Shown here: piece after piece, positions 45,301 through 54,168 of the stretch
Position numbering within the stretch: position 1 is the stretch's first letter
Layout: each line of letters begins with the position of its first letter
Assembly: GCF_022179125.1 (NCBI RefSeq)
Contig: NZ_BPQG01000044.1
Span: forward strand, 1 to 64,000
Origin: Methylobacterium cerastii
GTDB lineage: Bacteria > Pseudomonadota > Alphaproteobacteria > Rhizobiales > Beijerinckiaceae
Direction of reading: 5' to 3'
DNA: 64,000 nt
Made by a program: the position numbers and the translations under genes
The notes under the pieces: model-generated
What the model was told of the DNA's origin: nothing
The model's input: only the letters and a program-made list of their open reading frames with translations
The model's database searches: none

Positions 45301-45681
45301 GTCGCCCTGATCGCGGTGTTCCTGCTGATCGGCATCGTCAAGAAGAACGCCATCATGATGATCGACTTCGCCCTCGACGCGGAGCGGACGCGGGGCGCGG
45401 CGCCGCGCGAGGCGATCTTCGAGGCCTGCCTCTTGCGCTTCCGCCCGATCATGATGACAACGCTGGCGGCGCTGCTCGGCGCGGCGCCGCTGATCTTCGG
45501 CGGCGGCGAGGGCTCCGAGCTCCGCCGCCCGCTCGGCATCGCCATCGCCGGCGGCCTGATCGTGAGCCAGATCCTGACCCTCTACACCACCCCCGTCGTC
45601 TACCTCTGCCTCGACCGCCTCCGGCACCGGGTGAACGCCCGCCGCCGCGGCGGAGCCGCGGCCGTGCCGGCGGGGGAATGA
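42370..45681 (+). CDS. RND multidrug efflux pump, MdtC-like, with an Ala/Ser-rich insertion
   Basis: A 1103-residue RND pump. It starts [18 protein letters not shown] and keeps the helix-4 Asp pair ([18 protein letters not shown]). It is about 60-70 residues longer than usual because of a low-complexity Ala/Ser/Thr segment at about 775-848 (AGTVAAAPASAVPSTTAAAD ... ASKGSASSSAPVSSSVE) inside the second periplasmic loop, between YVSTSGGK and METMVPLSAF-like sequence where the docking or pore domain is continuous in relatives. The insertion is in frame and uses normal codons. It probably forms a flexible surface loop. Confidence 0.93.
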   Translation: MNISEPFIRRPVATTLLTVGVLLAGIFAFLKLPVAPLPQVDFPVILVQAQMPGASPETMAVTVAAPLERRLGAIADVNEMSSTSSTGSVRIVLLFGLSRDIDGAARDVQAAINAARADLPTALRQNPTYRKFNPADSPIVILGMTSDTLTPGQLYDAGATVVQQKLSQLPGVGNVDIGGSSLPAVRVELDPTALFHYGIGLEGIRAGLASANANSPKGAIEAGDRRYQLYANDQGRKASDYRDLVVAYRNGAAVKLTDVGEVIDSVEDRRNLGVVNGRQGVLLFVYKQPGSNVVETINGVKAALPQIVSALPGGIDVKLTGDRSATIRASLAATEETLLIAVGLVILVVFAFLRSGRATLIPAVAVPISIVGTFSVMYLLGYSLNILSLMALIIGTGFVVDDAIVVLENVQRHIEMGKSRIEAALVGAREVGFTVISMSLSLIAVFLPILLMGGLVGRIFQEFAVTLSLAILISLVLSLTTTPMMCARFLRPETHRSGKRPNILIRGLEGAFTGTLNAYERTLRVALAHPRLVLLVLAATIGLNVYLYVIVPKGFFPEQDTGQMMGGIQADQRISFQSMEKKLKEAAAIVQADPAVDSVVGFTGGRGTNSANVFVGLKPAGERVSISEVANRLRPKLSQVAGARLYVFPRQDLQMGGRQSFAQYQYTLQGDSAAELYAAAPKLVQALQKDPTFADVTSDQQEGGLESRLVIDRATAFRYGITPDKIDNTLYDAFGQRQVSTIYNPLNQYHVVMEIAPRYLENPETLKQLYVSTSGGKARGSATTNAVAGTVAAAPASAVPSTTAAADASTNAAAVASDSARNAAANAIAASKGSASSSAPVSSSVETMVPLSAFTRVETGNAPVQVSHQGLFVATTISFNLAPGKSLSDATAAIDKAMSELRLPATIHGEYAGAAKNYIASASRQPLLILAAILAVYAILGILYESFVHPITILSTLPSAGIGALLALLVTGTEFTIVALIAVFLLIGIVKKNAIMMIDFALDAERTRGAAPREAIFEACLLRFRPIMMTTLAALLGAAPLIFGGGEGSELRRPLGIAIAGGLIVSQILTLYTTPVVYLCLDRLRHRVNARRRGGAAAVPAGE

Positions 45682-45717
45682 TGCGGTTTCCGGCGATGCA
45701 GGACGGGGCGTGCGCAC

Positions 45718-45907
45718 CCCCCTCTCCCCGCGCGCGGGGAGAGGGCTGCGACGACCCCGTCGTCGGCGCGGCGAGGCGGCAGCCGAGGGTGAGGGGGCTT
45801 CGATGGAAGAGCCTCGTCCTTCCCGGCCCCCTCACCGTCGCTTCCGCTCGCCGCCTGCACGCCAAGGTGCAGGCGGCCCTCTCCCCGCAGGCGGGGCGAG
45901 GGGATGC
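45718..45907. repeat. Palindromic intergenic repeat, copy E (pump/channel junction)
   Basis: About 190 bp between the second pump and the channel gene, in the same orientation as copy D. It ends 11 bp before the channel start codon; its last bases (GAGGGGATGCG) offer the only Shine-Dalgarno-like sequence nearby, so the repeat may influence translation of the channel. Confidence 0.88.
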
Positions 45908-45917
45908 GCACCCAACG

Positions 45918-47414
45918 ATGCGTCACCTCCTGAGGGCGGCCAGCCTCCTCGCCCTCACCACGGCGCTGTCCGCCTGCGTCGTCGGCCCGGACTATTCGCG
46001 CCCCTCGGTCGAGACGCCGCTGGCGTTCAAGCAGGGTGGCACCCGCGAGGATTCGGCCGCCTTCGTCGCGTCGCGCAAGAACTGGCGCGCGGCGGCGCCC
46101 AACGACGGGGCCGAGCGCGGCGACTGGTGGCGGGTCTTTCGCGATCCGACCCTCGACCGGCTGATCCGCCTCGTCGATGTCGACAACCAGTCCTTACGCC
46201 AATCCGTGGCGAACTTCCGGCAGGCGCGAGCGCTGGTCGAGTCGGCCCAGGCGGCGCTCTACCCGACGGTCGTCGGCGCCCCGAGCATCACCCGCTCGCG
46301 CACGGTCGGCACCGAGCGCACCTCCGTCTCGATCCAGGGACAGGCGAGCTGGGAGCTCGACCTGTTCGGCCGCATCCGCCGGACCATCGAGACCGAGGCG
46401 GCGCTGGCCCAGGCCGACGCCGCGACGCTGGCGCTGACCCGCCTGACGATCCAGGCCGAGGTCGCGAACAACTACCTGTCGCTGCGCTACGCCGACTCGC
46501 TGGTGCGGGTGCTCAACGCCAACGTCGAGAACTTCAAGCGCACGGTGGCGATCACCGAGAACCAGTACAATGCCGGCGTCGCCGCGCGCTCGGACGTGAT
46601 CACCGCGCAGACGCAGGTGCAGACCACCCAGGCGGCGGCGATCGCAGCGACGCTCACCCGCGCCCAGTTCGAGAACGCGATCGCGACGCTGATCGGCCGC
46701 CCGCCCTCGGAGCTGTCGCTGGCGGTGGCGCCGCTGGCCCTCGTGCCGCCGGCGGTGCCGGTCGGCATCCCGGCGTCCCTCCTGGAGCGCCGCCCGGACG
46801 TGGCCCAGGCCGAGCGCGCCGTCCAGGCGCAGAGCGAGCAGATCGGCGTCGCCGTGGCCGCCCTCTACCCGAGCGTGACGCTGTCAGCGTCGGGCGGCAT
46901 TTCGGGGCTTACCCGTACCGGCCTCCTGTCGGCGGCCAACCAGGTCTGGGCGGTGACGGCGGCCGGCAGCGAGGTGCTGTTCGATGGAGGCGCGCGCTCG
47001 GCGGCGATCACCGCCTCGCGGGCCGGCTACGACGCTTCGGTGGCGAACTACCGCCAGACCGTGCTCGCCGCCTTCGCCGACGTCGAGAACGGCCTCGTCG
47101 GCATCCGCATCCTCGCCCGCCAGCAGGTGGCGCAGGACGAGGCGGTGACGCTCGCCCGCCGCGCCGTCGAGATCACGCTGAACGAGTACCGCGCCGGCAC
47201 CCAGAACTTCACCACCGTGGTCACCGCCCAGGCGCTGCAGCTCAACAACGAGGTCGCCGCGCTGCAGGTGCGGCTCTCGCGCTTCACCACCGCCGTGAGC
47301 CTGATCCGGGCGCTCGGCGGCGGCTGGGATGCGCGCGCGCTGCCGAGCGATTCCGAGCTGAAGGGCCCGCGCCTGCCGATCGACCTCTCGCCCGCGGTGC
47401 ACCCGGACGAGTAG
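45918..47414 (+). CDS. Outer-membrane efflux channel lipoprotein (OprM/NodT family)
   Basis: A 498-residue TolC-like channel. A lipoprotein signal (LLALTTALSAC) places the acylated Cys at about 19, followed by VVGPDYSRP, the family's standard mature start. Two repeats of the outer-membrane efflux domain follow (about 65-260 and 280-470), with DWWRVFRDPTLDRLI, QASWELDLFGRIRR and LLERRPDVAQAERAVQAQSEQIGVA. It completes the tripartite pump encoded by the three preceding genes. Confidence 0.94.
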   Translation: MRHLLRAASLLALTTALSACVVGPDYSRPSVETPLAFKQGGTREDSAAFVASRKNWRAAAPNDGAERGDWWRVFRDPTLDRLIRLVDVDNQSLRQSVANFRQARALVESAQAALYPTVVGAPSITRSRTVGTERTSVSIQGQASWELDLFGRIRRTIETEAALAQADAATLALTRLTIQAEVANNYLSLRYADSLVRVLNANVENFKRTVAITENQYNAGVAARSDVITAQTQVQTTQAAAIAATLTRAQFENAIATLIGRPPSELSLAVAPLALVPPAVPVGIPASLLERRPDVAQAERAVQAQSEQIGVAVAALYPSVTLSASGGISGLTRTGLLSAANQVWAVTAAGSEVLFDGGARSAAITASRAGYDASVANYRQTVLAAFADVENGLVGIRILARQQVAQDEAVTLARRAVEITLNEYRAGTQNFTTVVTAQALQLNNEVAALQVRLSRFTTAVSLIRALGGGWDARALPSDSELKGPRLPIDLSPAVHPDE

Positions 47415-47438
47415 GGGGCGCACACGCGCGACGCGTTC

Positions 47439-47463
47439 CCCTCCCCGCTGAAAGGGGGGAGGG
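47439..47463. terminator. Hairpin between the efflux operon and murJ
   Basis: CCCTCCCC (47439-47446) pairs with GGGGAGGG (47456-47463). The two flanking genes are convergent, so the hairpin may end both transcripts, although it has no clear T-run. Confidence 0.5.
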
Positions 47464-47477
47464 AGAGGCCGAACCGC

Positions 47478-49007
47478 TCAAGCCCGCCGCAGGCGCAGCC
47501 CGAACAGGTGGAGCAGGCCGGCGAGCAGCCCGCCGTAGACGGCCGCGCCCGCGACGCCGAGCAGCGCCAGCACCGCGACCTCGCGGCCGCGCGGCAGGGC
47601 GGGCACGAGGGATTCCACCACCGGCAGCCCGTAGACCGCCACCAGCGCGAGGGCGGCGCAGCTGAGCGCCACGCCGAGGATGGTGAGGCCCAGCGTCCGG
47701 CTCGGCGCGGTCCAGCCGCGGCGCCAGGCGAGGGCGACGAGGATCAGCAGGTTGACCCACTGGCTGATCGCGGTGGCGAGCGCGAGACCGACGACGCCGT
47801 AGGGGCCGGTGAGCCAGAGCTTCAGCACGACGTTGACGGCAATCGCCGTGAGCGAGGCCCAGAGCGGGGTCCTGGTGTCCTGCCGGCTGTAGAAACTCGC
47901 CACCGCCGAGCGCACCAGCACGACGGCCGGCAGCGCCAGCCCGTAGGCGGCCAGCACCGACGCCGCGCGGGCGGCGTCGTCCGCCGAGAACGCGCCGCGC
48001 TGGAACAGGGCGGCCATGGTCAGGCCGGGCAGGGTCAGGAAGGCCACCGTGAACGGGGCGGAGAGCGCGAGCGAGAACCCGGCGGCACGGTTCTGCGCGG
48101 CATGCGCGCCGGACACGTCCCCGGCCGCGATCCGCCGACTCATCTCCGGCAGCAGCACCGTGCCGGCGGCGATGGCGATGACGCCGAAGGGCAGCTGGTA
48201 GAGCCGGTCGGCGTAGTACAATGCCGAGACCGCGCCGGTGGGCAGGAAGCTCGCGATGATGGTGTCGGCAAACGTCGCGATCTGGAACCCGGCCGCGCCC
48301 ACCACCGCCGGCCCGAGCACGGCGAAGAACCGGCGCATCGCCGGATCGCGCAAGCTAGGGCGGCTGAGCCGCGGCGCGACGCCCGCCCGCCGGCAGCCCC
48401 ACCACAGCAGTCCGAACTGGAGCACGCCCGAGACCGCGACACCCCAGGCGGCCGCGTGCGCCGCGTCGGGGAACAGGAAGGCCAGGCTGAGCGCCGCCAG
48501 CATCGCCAGGTTCAAGAGAACCGGGGCGCCGGCCGCCACCGCGAAGCGGCGCTGGGCGTTCAGCACGCCGGAGAGCAGCGTCACCAGGGTCATGAACAGC
48601 AGGTAGGGGAAGGTGATCCGCGTCAGCGCCACCGCGAGGTCGAAGCGCTGCGGGTCCTCCGCGAAGCCCGGCGCCAGCGCCCGCACCACCCACGGCATCG
48701 CGGGGATCGCCACCGCCAGCAGCACGACCTGCACGGCCAGCATCAGCGTGAAGATCCGGTCGGCGAAGCGTTGCGCCGCGCCGTCCGCCCCGGCCTCCGA
48801 CAGCCCGGCATAGGCCGGCACGAAGGCGGTGTTGAACGCCCCCTCGCCGAAGATCGCGCGGAAATGGTTCGGCAGGCGGAAGGCGACGACGAAGGCGTCG
48901 GCCATCGGCCCGGCCCCCATCACCGCGGCCATCACCACGTCGCGGGCGAACCCCGTGACCCGCGACACCAGCGTCCAGCCGCCGACGGAGAGGATCGCGC
49001 GGATCAC
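47478..49007 (-). CDS. murJ: Lipid II flippase MurJ
   Basis: Moves the peptidoglycan precursor lipid II across the inner membrane. It has 509 residues with about 14 hydrophobic helices. Family marks: VSRVTGFARDVVMAAVMGAGPMADAFVVAFRLPNHFRAIFGEGAFNTAFVP at the N-terminus (helices 1-2), ALYYADRLYQLPFGVIAIAAGTVLLP in the middle, and LFQRGAFSADDA and SFYSRQDTRTP further on. ATG-type start at 49007. Convergent with the efflux operon and not in an operon with mutS or other usual neighbours visible here. Confidence 0.96.
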   Translation of the reverse strand: MIRAILSVGGWTLVSRVTGFARDVVMAAVMGAGPMADAFVVAFRLPNHFRAIFGEGAFNTAFVPAYAGLSEAGADGAAQRFADRIFTLMLAVQVVLLAVAIPAMPWVVRALAPGFAEDPQRFDLAVALTRITFPYLLFMTLVTLLSGVLNAQRRFAVAAGAPVLLNLAMLAALSLAFLFPDAAHAAAWGVAVSGVLQFGLLWWGCRRAGVAPRLSRPSLRDPAMRRFFAVLGPAVVGAAGFQIATFADTIIASFLPTGAVSALYYADRLYQLPFGVIAIAAGTVLLPEMSRRIAAGDVSGAHAAQNRAAGFSLALSAPFTVAFLTLPGLTMAALFQRGAFSADDAARAASVLAAYGLALPAVVLVRSAVASFYSRQDTRTPLWASLTAIAVNVVLKLWLTGPYGVVGLALATAISQWVNLLILVALAWRRGWTAPSRTLGLTILGVALSCAALALVAVYGLPVVESLVPALPRGREVAVLALLGVAGAAVYGGLLAGLLHLFGLRLRRA

Positions 49008-49151
49008 CGGTTCGTCCCGAATGCGAGTGCCGTCACGCCGCCCACCGTCACTGCTGCCCGGCGGAGGCTTACGGTTGCGGCCACCGGCAACGCAAGCGGG
49101 TGGCAGGCGAGGGGGGAGCGGCCGCAGGCGAGGGAAGCGGTCGCGAGCCGC

Positions 49152-51455
49152 TTACGCCACGCTCTCGATCCGGATCGGCAGGCGGCGGTGGCGCTGGCCG
49201 GTGGCGTGGTAGACCGCGTTGGCGATGGCCGCGTTGACGCCGATGATGCCGAGTTCTCCCAGTCCCTTCAGGCCGAGCGGATTCACCTTTGCGTCCGGGT
49301 CGGGGACGAACAGGACCTCGATCTCGGGCGTGTCGGCCGCGGTGGCGACGAGGTATTCGGCGAGGTCCGCGTTGCAGTAATGGCCGCGGTCGAGCACCGT
49401 CTCCTCCAGCAGCGCCGAGCCGAGTCCCCAGATCATGCCGCCCGCGAGCTGGCTGCGGGCGGTGAGCGGGTTGAGGATGCGTCCGGCCGCGAACGCCCCG
49501 AGCAGGCGCGGCACGCGGATCTCCCCGGTCTCGGCGTGGACGCGCACCTCGGCGAACTGCGCGCCGAAGGCCCAGGACAGGTGGTCGCCGCCGCTGGCGA
49601 GGTTGATGTGCCCGGCGCGCAGGGCCTCGAGGCTCTTGGCGCTGCCGTCCTCGGGGACGAACTCGGCGAGGGTCTCGATGCCGGCGGAGTCGAGGCGGGC
49701 GACCGCCTCGCCGAGCGGCACGCCGCCCCCGTCGGCCTGCGCCAGCCGCCCGCCGACGAGGCGCAGGCGCGCGGGGTCGGCCCCGGCCAGCGGCCCGTCG
49801 GCGGCGGTGCATGCGGCGACCAGACGCGCGCGGATCTGCTCGCAGGCGAGCGCCAGGGTGTTGAGCAGGCTCGTGGTGGTCGAGGAGCCGCCCGAGATGC
49901 CGGCCGGCGGCAGCGCCGTGTCGCCGAGCCGCACCGTCACGGCCGCCATCGGCACGCCGAGCCCGTCGGCGGCGGCCATCGCCAGCAGCGTTGTGATGCC
50001 GTTGCCGATCTCGTGGTGGGCGGTCTCGACCGCGACCCGGCCGTCGGCGGCAAGCGCGACGCGCATGGTCGCGGCGGCGATCTTCACCGGCCGCACCGAG
50101 GTCGCGCAGCCGAGGCCGACCCGCCACGGACCGTCCGGGAGACGGTCGTCGCGCATCGCGCCGGGCCGCGGGTCGCGGCGCGCCCAGCCGAACGCGGCAG
50201 CCCCCGCATCGAAGCAGGCCATCAGCGGGCGCGACGAGAACGGCTTGCCCGAGACCGGGTCGGTCGGGGTGTCGTTGCGCCGCCGGAGCTCGATCGGATC
50301 GAGGCCGAGGGTCCAGGCCATCTCGTCGACCGCGCTTTCCAGGGCGAACAGGTAGGGCACCTCGGGGGGCGCCCGCATCGGGCCGGGCGTGTTGCGGTCG
50401 ACCCGCACGGCGCGCTCGTCGGTGCGGATGTCGGGGCAGGCGTAGAGGCTCGCGGTCACGTCGGTGCCCTCCATCGCGAAGGCATCGAAGCGCGAGGTCG
50501 TCATCGTCGCCTCGTGGACCAGGGCGGTGAGGCGGCCGTCGCGGTCGGCGCCGAGGCGGATGTCGTGGCGGGTCTCCGGGCGGTGGTTCGCGATGGTGAA
50601 GCCCTGCCTCCGGGTCGGCACCAGGGACACCGGGCGGCCGAGGTCGCGGGCGGCAAGCGCCACCAGGGCCGTGTGCTGCGACAGAGCGAGCTTCGAGCCG
50701 AAATGGCCGCCGATCGGCCCCGATACGACGCGGACGTCCTCTGGCGCGAGGCCGAGCTGCGCGGCGAGCCCGTGCTGCAGCGCGCCGACGTAGCGGGACG
50801 GCTCGTGCACGGTGAGCCGCCGGCCCTCCCAGAAACAGGCGGTGGTGAACAGCTCCATCGGGTTGTGGTGCTGCGTGGGCGTCTCGTAGCGGGCGGCGAT
50901 CCGCACTTCTGCCCGCGCCAGGGCGGCGTCGGCGTCGCCGCGGCCCGGATCCGCGTGCTCGGGCTTCAGGTCGGCCAGCCGGACGGTCTCGGCGCCGGCC
51001 TCGTCGAAGGTGGCGGCGAACGGCGCCTCCGCGTACGCGACGCGGACGCGGGCGGCGGCCGCCGTCGCCGCCTCCTGCGTCTCGGCCACGACGAGGGCAA
51101 CGATCTGGCCGGCATAGGCGACCTCATCGGAGCCGAGGGGAAGGTGCGCGCTGTTGGCGTAGCCGCCGGCCATCAGGTGCTTCACCGGCGCGATCCGGCC
51201 GGCGAGCTCGCGATGGGTGAAGACGCGCAGGCACCCGGGCGTCGCCATGGCCGCGGAGAGGTCGAAGCCGCGGATGCGCCCGCGCACGATCGTGCTGGTG
51301 ACGAGCGCCGCGTGCGCGCACCCCTTCAGCGGGACGTCGGAGGAGAACCGCGCCCGGCCCGTCACCTTGGCCGGGCCGTCGACCCGAACCTGCGGGCGTC
51401 CGAGCAGGCCTTCCTCGGCACCGGTTTTGGCCGGGTCGGCGATCGGGTGGTCCAT
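49152..51455 (-). CDS. Xanthine-dehydrogenase family molybdopterin-binding subunit
   Basis: The large molybdenum-cofactor subunit of a three-part aldehyde/xanthine-type oxidoreductase (YagR/PaoC-like), 767 residues. It begins LLGRPQVRVDGPAKVTGRARF (the a/b hammerhead domain), then molybdopterin-binding stretches (GPIGGHFGSKLALSQHTALVAL; RVDRNTPGPMRAPPEVP), and the C-terminal catalytic Glu in GLKGLGELG. In the paoABC arrangement the iron-sulfur and FAD subunits are encoded just upstream. Here the upstream gene is an SDR, so partners must lie elsewhere or are lost. ATG 51455 begins MDHPIADP. A twin-arginine signal was not seen on this subunit. Confidence 0.9.
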   Translation of the reverse strand: MDHPIADPAKTGAEEGLLGRPQVRVDGPAKVTGRARFSSDVPLKGCAHAALVTSTIVRGRIRGFDLSAAMATPGCLRVFTHRELAGRIAPVKHLMAGGYANSAHLPLGSDEVAYAGQIVALVVAETQEAATAAAARVRVAYAEAPFAATFDEAGAETVRLADLKPEHADPGRGDADAALARAEVRIAARYETPTQHHNPMELFTTACFWEGRRLTVHEPSRYVGALQHGLAAQLGLAPEDVRVVSGPIGGHFGSKLALSQHTALVALAARDLGRPVSLVPTRRQGFTIANHRPETRHDIRLGADRDGRLTALVHEATMTTSRFDAFAMEGTDVTASLYACPDIRTDERAVRVDRNTPGPMRAPPEVPYLFALESAVDEMAWTLGLDPIELRRRNDTPTDPVSGKPFSSRPLMACFDAGAAAFGWARRDPRPGAMRDDRLPDGPWRVGLGCATSVRPVKIAAATMRVALAADGRVAVETAHHEIGNGITTLLAMAAADGLGVPMAAVTVRLGDTALPPAGISGGSSTTTSLLNTLALACEQIRARLVAACTAADGPLAGADPARLRLVGGRLAQADGGGVPLGEAVARLDSAGIETLAEFVPEDGSAKSLEALRAGHINLASGGDHLSWAFGAQFAEVRVHAETGEIRVPRLLGAFAAGRILNPLTARSQLAGGMIWGLGSALLEETVLDRGHYCNADLAEYLVATAADTPEIEVLFVPDPDAKVNPLGLKGLGELGIIGVNAAIANAVYHATGQRHRRLPIRIESVA

Positions 51456-51579
51456 TGGCGCGCTCCACTTCCCATCGGTCCGAGGCCGGTATTTCGCTTC
51501 GGTCCGGGACCGGTCGAATGGAGGTGTGCCGCGCTCTCCCGGCGGCAAGGTCTTGGGGCCGGCCCGCGGCGATCCGCGC

Positions 51580-52413
51580 TCAGGTCGCAGCGCGGCCGCG
51601 GGGGATCAGCTTCTGGATGAGGCTCCAGTACGAGACCGGAACGAGGCGCTCGATCAGCGCGACCAGCTTCGCGTCCGTACCGACGAGCACCCGGCCCTGC
51701 CGGCGCTCCACCGCCGCCAGGATGATCGCGGCGGCCCGTTCCGGCGGCAGCTTGAGCAGGCTGTTGGCGGCGGCACGGCCCCGGGCGGCCTCCTCCGGAG
51801 TCATGTGCGCGGGCAGGCGCGCGCTGTCGGCCACCGAGGTGGCGACGCCGCCCGGATGCACCACCGTGACGCCGACCGAGCTGCCGGCGAGCTCGTGGGC
51901 AAGCGCCTGCGAGAAGCCGCGCACTGCGAACTTGCTCGCCGCGTAGGCGGTCTGGCCCGGCGGCGCGATCAGCCCGTAGAGGCTCGACAGGTTGACGATC
52001 CGCGCCTCGGGCTGCGCGCGCAGCAGCGGCAGGAAGGCGCGGGTCATGCGGACCACGCCCCAGAAGTTGATCTCGAATAGCCATTCGAAGTCGGCTTCCG
52101 TCACGTCGTCGAAAGTGCCGCCGACCGCCACGCCGGCGTTGTTGACCAGCAGGTCGAGTCCGCCATGGGCCGCCTCAACCACTGCCGGCAGCGCGGCGAC
52201 GGCCTCGCGGTCTGCGACGTCCAGCGCGTGCCGGCTGATGCGGACGCGGTTCGTCGCGATCACCCGCTCGGTCTCCTCCAGCCCGGCGACGTTGCGGTCG
52301 GCCAGCGCCAGGTTGCAACCGCGGGCGGCGAGCCCCACCGCCAACGCCCGGCCGATGCCGCTCGCCGCCCCGGTGACGACGGCCGTGCGGTTCTCGAGGT
52401 TCCAGTTCGGCAT
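51580..52413 (-). CDS. Short-chain dehydrogenase/reductase
   Basis: A 277-residue classical SDR. The cofactor loop TGAASGIG is at 14-21, NNAG at about 93-96, and the catalytic Ser (NLSSLYG) and YAASK follow near 150-167. ADRNVAGLE after strand 2 leaves NAD versus NADP undecided, though Asp at the strand end favours NAD. It lies between a Baeyer-Villiger-type monooxygenase (upstream, 160 bp) and a molybdopterin subunit (downstream, 125 bp), all on one strand, suggesting a ketone/alcohol oxidation unit. Confidence 0.92.
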   Translation of the reverse strand: MPNWNLENRTAVVTGAASGIGRALAVGLAARGCNLALADRNVAGLEETERVIATNRVRISRHALDVADREAVAALPAVVEAAHGGLDLLVNNAGVAVGGTFDDVTEADFEWLFEINFWGVVRMTRAFLPLLRAQPEARIVNLSSLYGLIAPPGQTAYAASKFAVRGFSQALAHELAGSSVGVTVVHPGGVATSVADSARLPAHMTPEEAARGRAAANSLLKLPPERAAAIILAAVERRQGRVLVGTDAKLVALIERLVPVSYWSLIQKLIPRGRAAT

Positions 52414-52572
52414 GGGGGGCCTTTCCCTTCGTTTCGATGCCGTGGCGTCGGTGTCGTGATCGCCCGGTCATCCGCTTTGGCGCTTGCGATGTCGGAAAAC
52501 CGAAGACGCACGGGTCCCCTCTGCCGTTCGGGAGAGGGGGCCGGTCGGCGCCATCCCGCCCCAGTGAGAATC

Positions 52573-54129
52573 CTACGCCGCGCGCTTGGCCGGTTCGCTG
52601 CGCGAAAACCGCATTGTGCCGTCGTCGAGGCGGCCGAACTTCAGGGCTGCGGTGTCGAGGATGTAGTTCTGGTGCAGCTTCCACGGCTTGGTGTCGGCCT
52701 GCTTCGGCAGCAGGTGCGCGGCGCGGGTGACATAGCCGGAGGTGAGCGGCAGGGTCGGCGTCGCGTTGAGGCGAGCAACATCCGCCAGAGGTTCGCAGCG
52801 CGTGAACCCATTCGCGTCCATGTGCTTGATGAGCCGGCAAAGATAGCGCGCGGTGAGCTCGCTCTTAAGGGTCCACGAGGCGTTGGTGTAGCCGATCGTC
52901 ACCGCGAAGTTCGGCACGCCGGACAGCATCATGCCCTTGTACAGGAACGTGTCTTCCGGCTCGACCGCACGGCCGTCGACGGTGAGCGTCATGCCGCCGA
53001 GCAGCTTCATCCGCAGGCCCGTGGCGGTGACGACGATGTCGGCCGGCAGCGTCTTGCCGGAGGCGAGCCGGAGCCCGTCCTCGGTGAAGCTCGCGATCGT
53101 GTCGGTCTCGACCGAGGCGGCGCCGGAGCGGATCGCCTTGAACAAGTCGCCGTCCGGCACGAGGCAGAGGCGCTGGTCCCAGGGCTTGTAGCTCGGGGTG
53201 AAATGCTTGCCGACATCGTAGTCGGGGCCGAGCTGCGCGCGCACGCCGTCGAGGATGCGCTGGGTCATCGCCTGCGGCTTCCTGCGTGCGAACTGGTAGA
53301 AGACAATCCCCAGCGCCACGTTCTTGGCCCGCGTCAGCCGGTGGGCGAGGCCGGCGGGCAGCTTTTGGCGCAGCCAATCGGCGATCTGGTCCCGGCTCGG
53401 CAGGGCGACGACGTAGGTCGGCGAGCGCTGCAGCATCGTGACGTGCCGCGCGGTCTCGGCCATCGCCGGCACCAGCGTCACCGCGGTCGCGCCCGAGCCG
53501 ATCACCACCACGCGCTTGCCCGCCCAGGACAGGTCCTCGGGCCAGGCCTGCGGATGCACAACCGGCCCCGCGAAGCGCTCGCGGCCGGGGAAGTCCGGGC
53601 TGTAGCCGTGATCGTACGCATAGTAGCCGGCGCACACCGACAGCATCCGGCAGGTGTAGCGCACCGGCTCGGCCGCCGCGCCGACCTCGGCGTCCAGCGT
53701 CCACAACGCGGCGGCCGAATCCCAGGCCGCCCGCACGACCCGGGTGCCGAAGCGGATGTGTCGGTCGATGCCCTCGGCCGTCGCGGTCTCGCGCACGTAG
53801 GCCAGGATCGAGGCGCCGTCGGCGATCGCCTTGTCGCTGCGCCAGGGGCGGAAGCTGAAGCCGAAGGTGTAGAGGTCGGAATCCGAGCGCAGCCCGGGAT
53901 AGCGGAACAGGTCCCAGGTGCCGCCGATCGCGTCGCGGGCCTCAAGGATCGCGTAGGTCTTCTGCGGGCACTCGGTCTGGAGGTAGTGCCCCATGACGAT
54001 GCCCGAGAGGCCGGCACCCACCACCAGCACGTCGACGTGCCGGGCCTCACGCCCGGCCGCCGCAGCAAAACCGATCTTGGCAGGCGCAGCCGCTTTGGTG
54101 GGCGCAGCATCGTCGGCGGCGTCGTTCAT
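52573..54129 (-). CDS. Flavin-binding monooxygenase, Baeyer-Villiger type
   Basis: A 518-residue FAD/NADPH monooxygenase. The first dinucleotide motif is VVGAGLSGIVMG (about 35-46). The Baeyer-Villiger fingerprint FxGxxxHxxxWP appears as FAGPVVHPQAWP, followed by the second nucleotide motif VVVIGSGATAV. Such enzymes turn ketones into esters or lactones or oxygenate other soft nucleophiles. ATG 54129 begins MNDAADDAAP, with an Ala/Pro/Lys-rich leader of about 25 residues. It is divergent from a TetR gene with an operator between, and the SDR follows, similar to the mymA-type pairing of monooxygenase and SDR in mycobacteria. Confidence 0.92.
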   Translation of the reverse strand: MNDAADDAAPTKAAAPAKIGFAAAAGREARHVDVLVVGAGLSGIVMGHYLQTECPQKTYAILEARDAIGGTWDLFRYPGLRSDSDLYTFGFSFRPWRSDKAIADGASILAYVRETATAEGIDRHIRFGTRVVRAAWDSAAALWTLDAEVGAAAEPVRYTCRMLSVCAGYYAYDHGYSPDFPGRERFAGPVVHPQAWPEDLSWAGKRVVVIGSGATAVTLVPAMAETARHVTMLQRSPTYVVALPSRDQIADWLRQKLPAGLAHRLTRAKNVALGIVFYQFARRKPQAMTQRILDGVRAQLGPDYDVGKHFTPSYKPWDQRLCLVPDGDLFKAIRSGAASVETDTIASFTEDGLRLASGKTLPADIVVTATGLRMKLLGGMTLTVDGRAVEPEDTFLYKGMMLSGVPNFAVTIGYTNASWTLKSELTARYLCRLIKHMDANGFTRCEPLADVARLNATPTLPLTSGYVTRAAHLLPKQADTKPWKLHQNYILDTAALKFGRLDDGTMRFSRSEPAKRAA

Positions 54130-54168
54130 GGCGTCTCGGCTCCGGCGGTTTCTCTCTGTGCTTGTATT

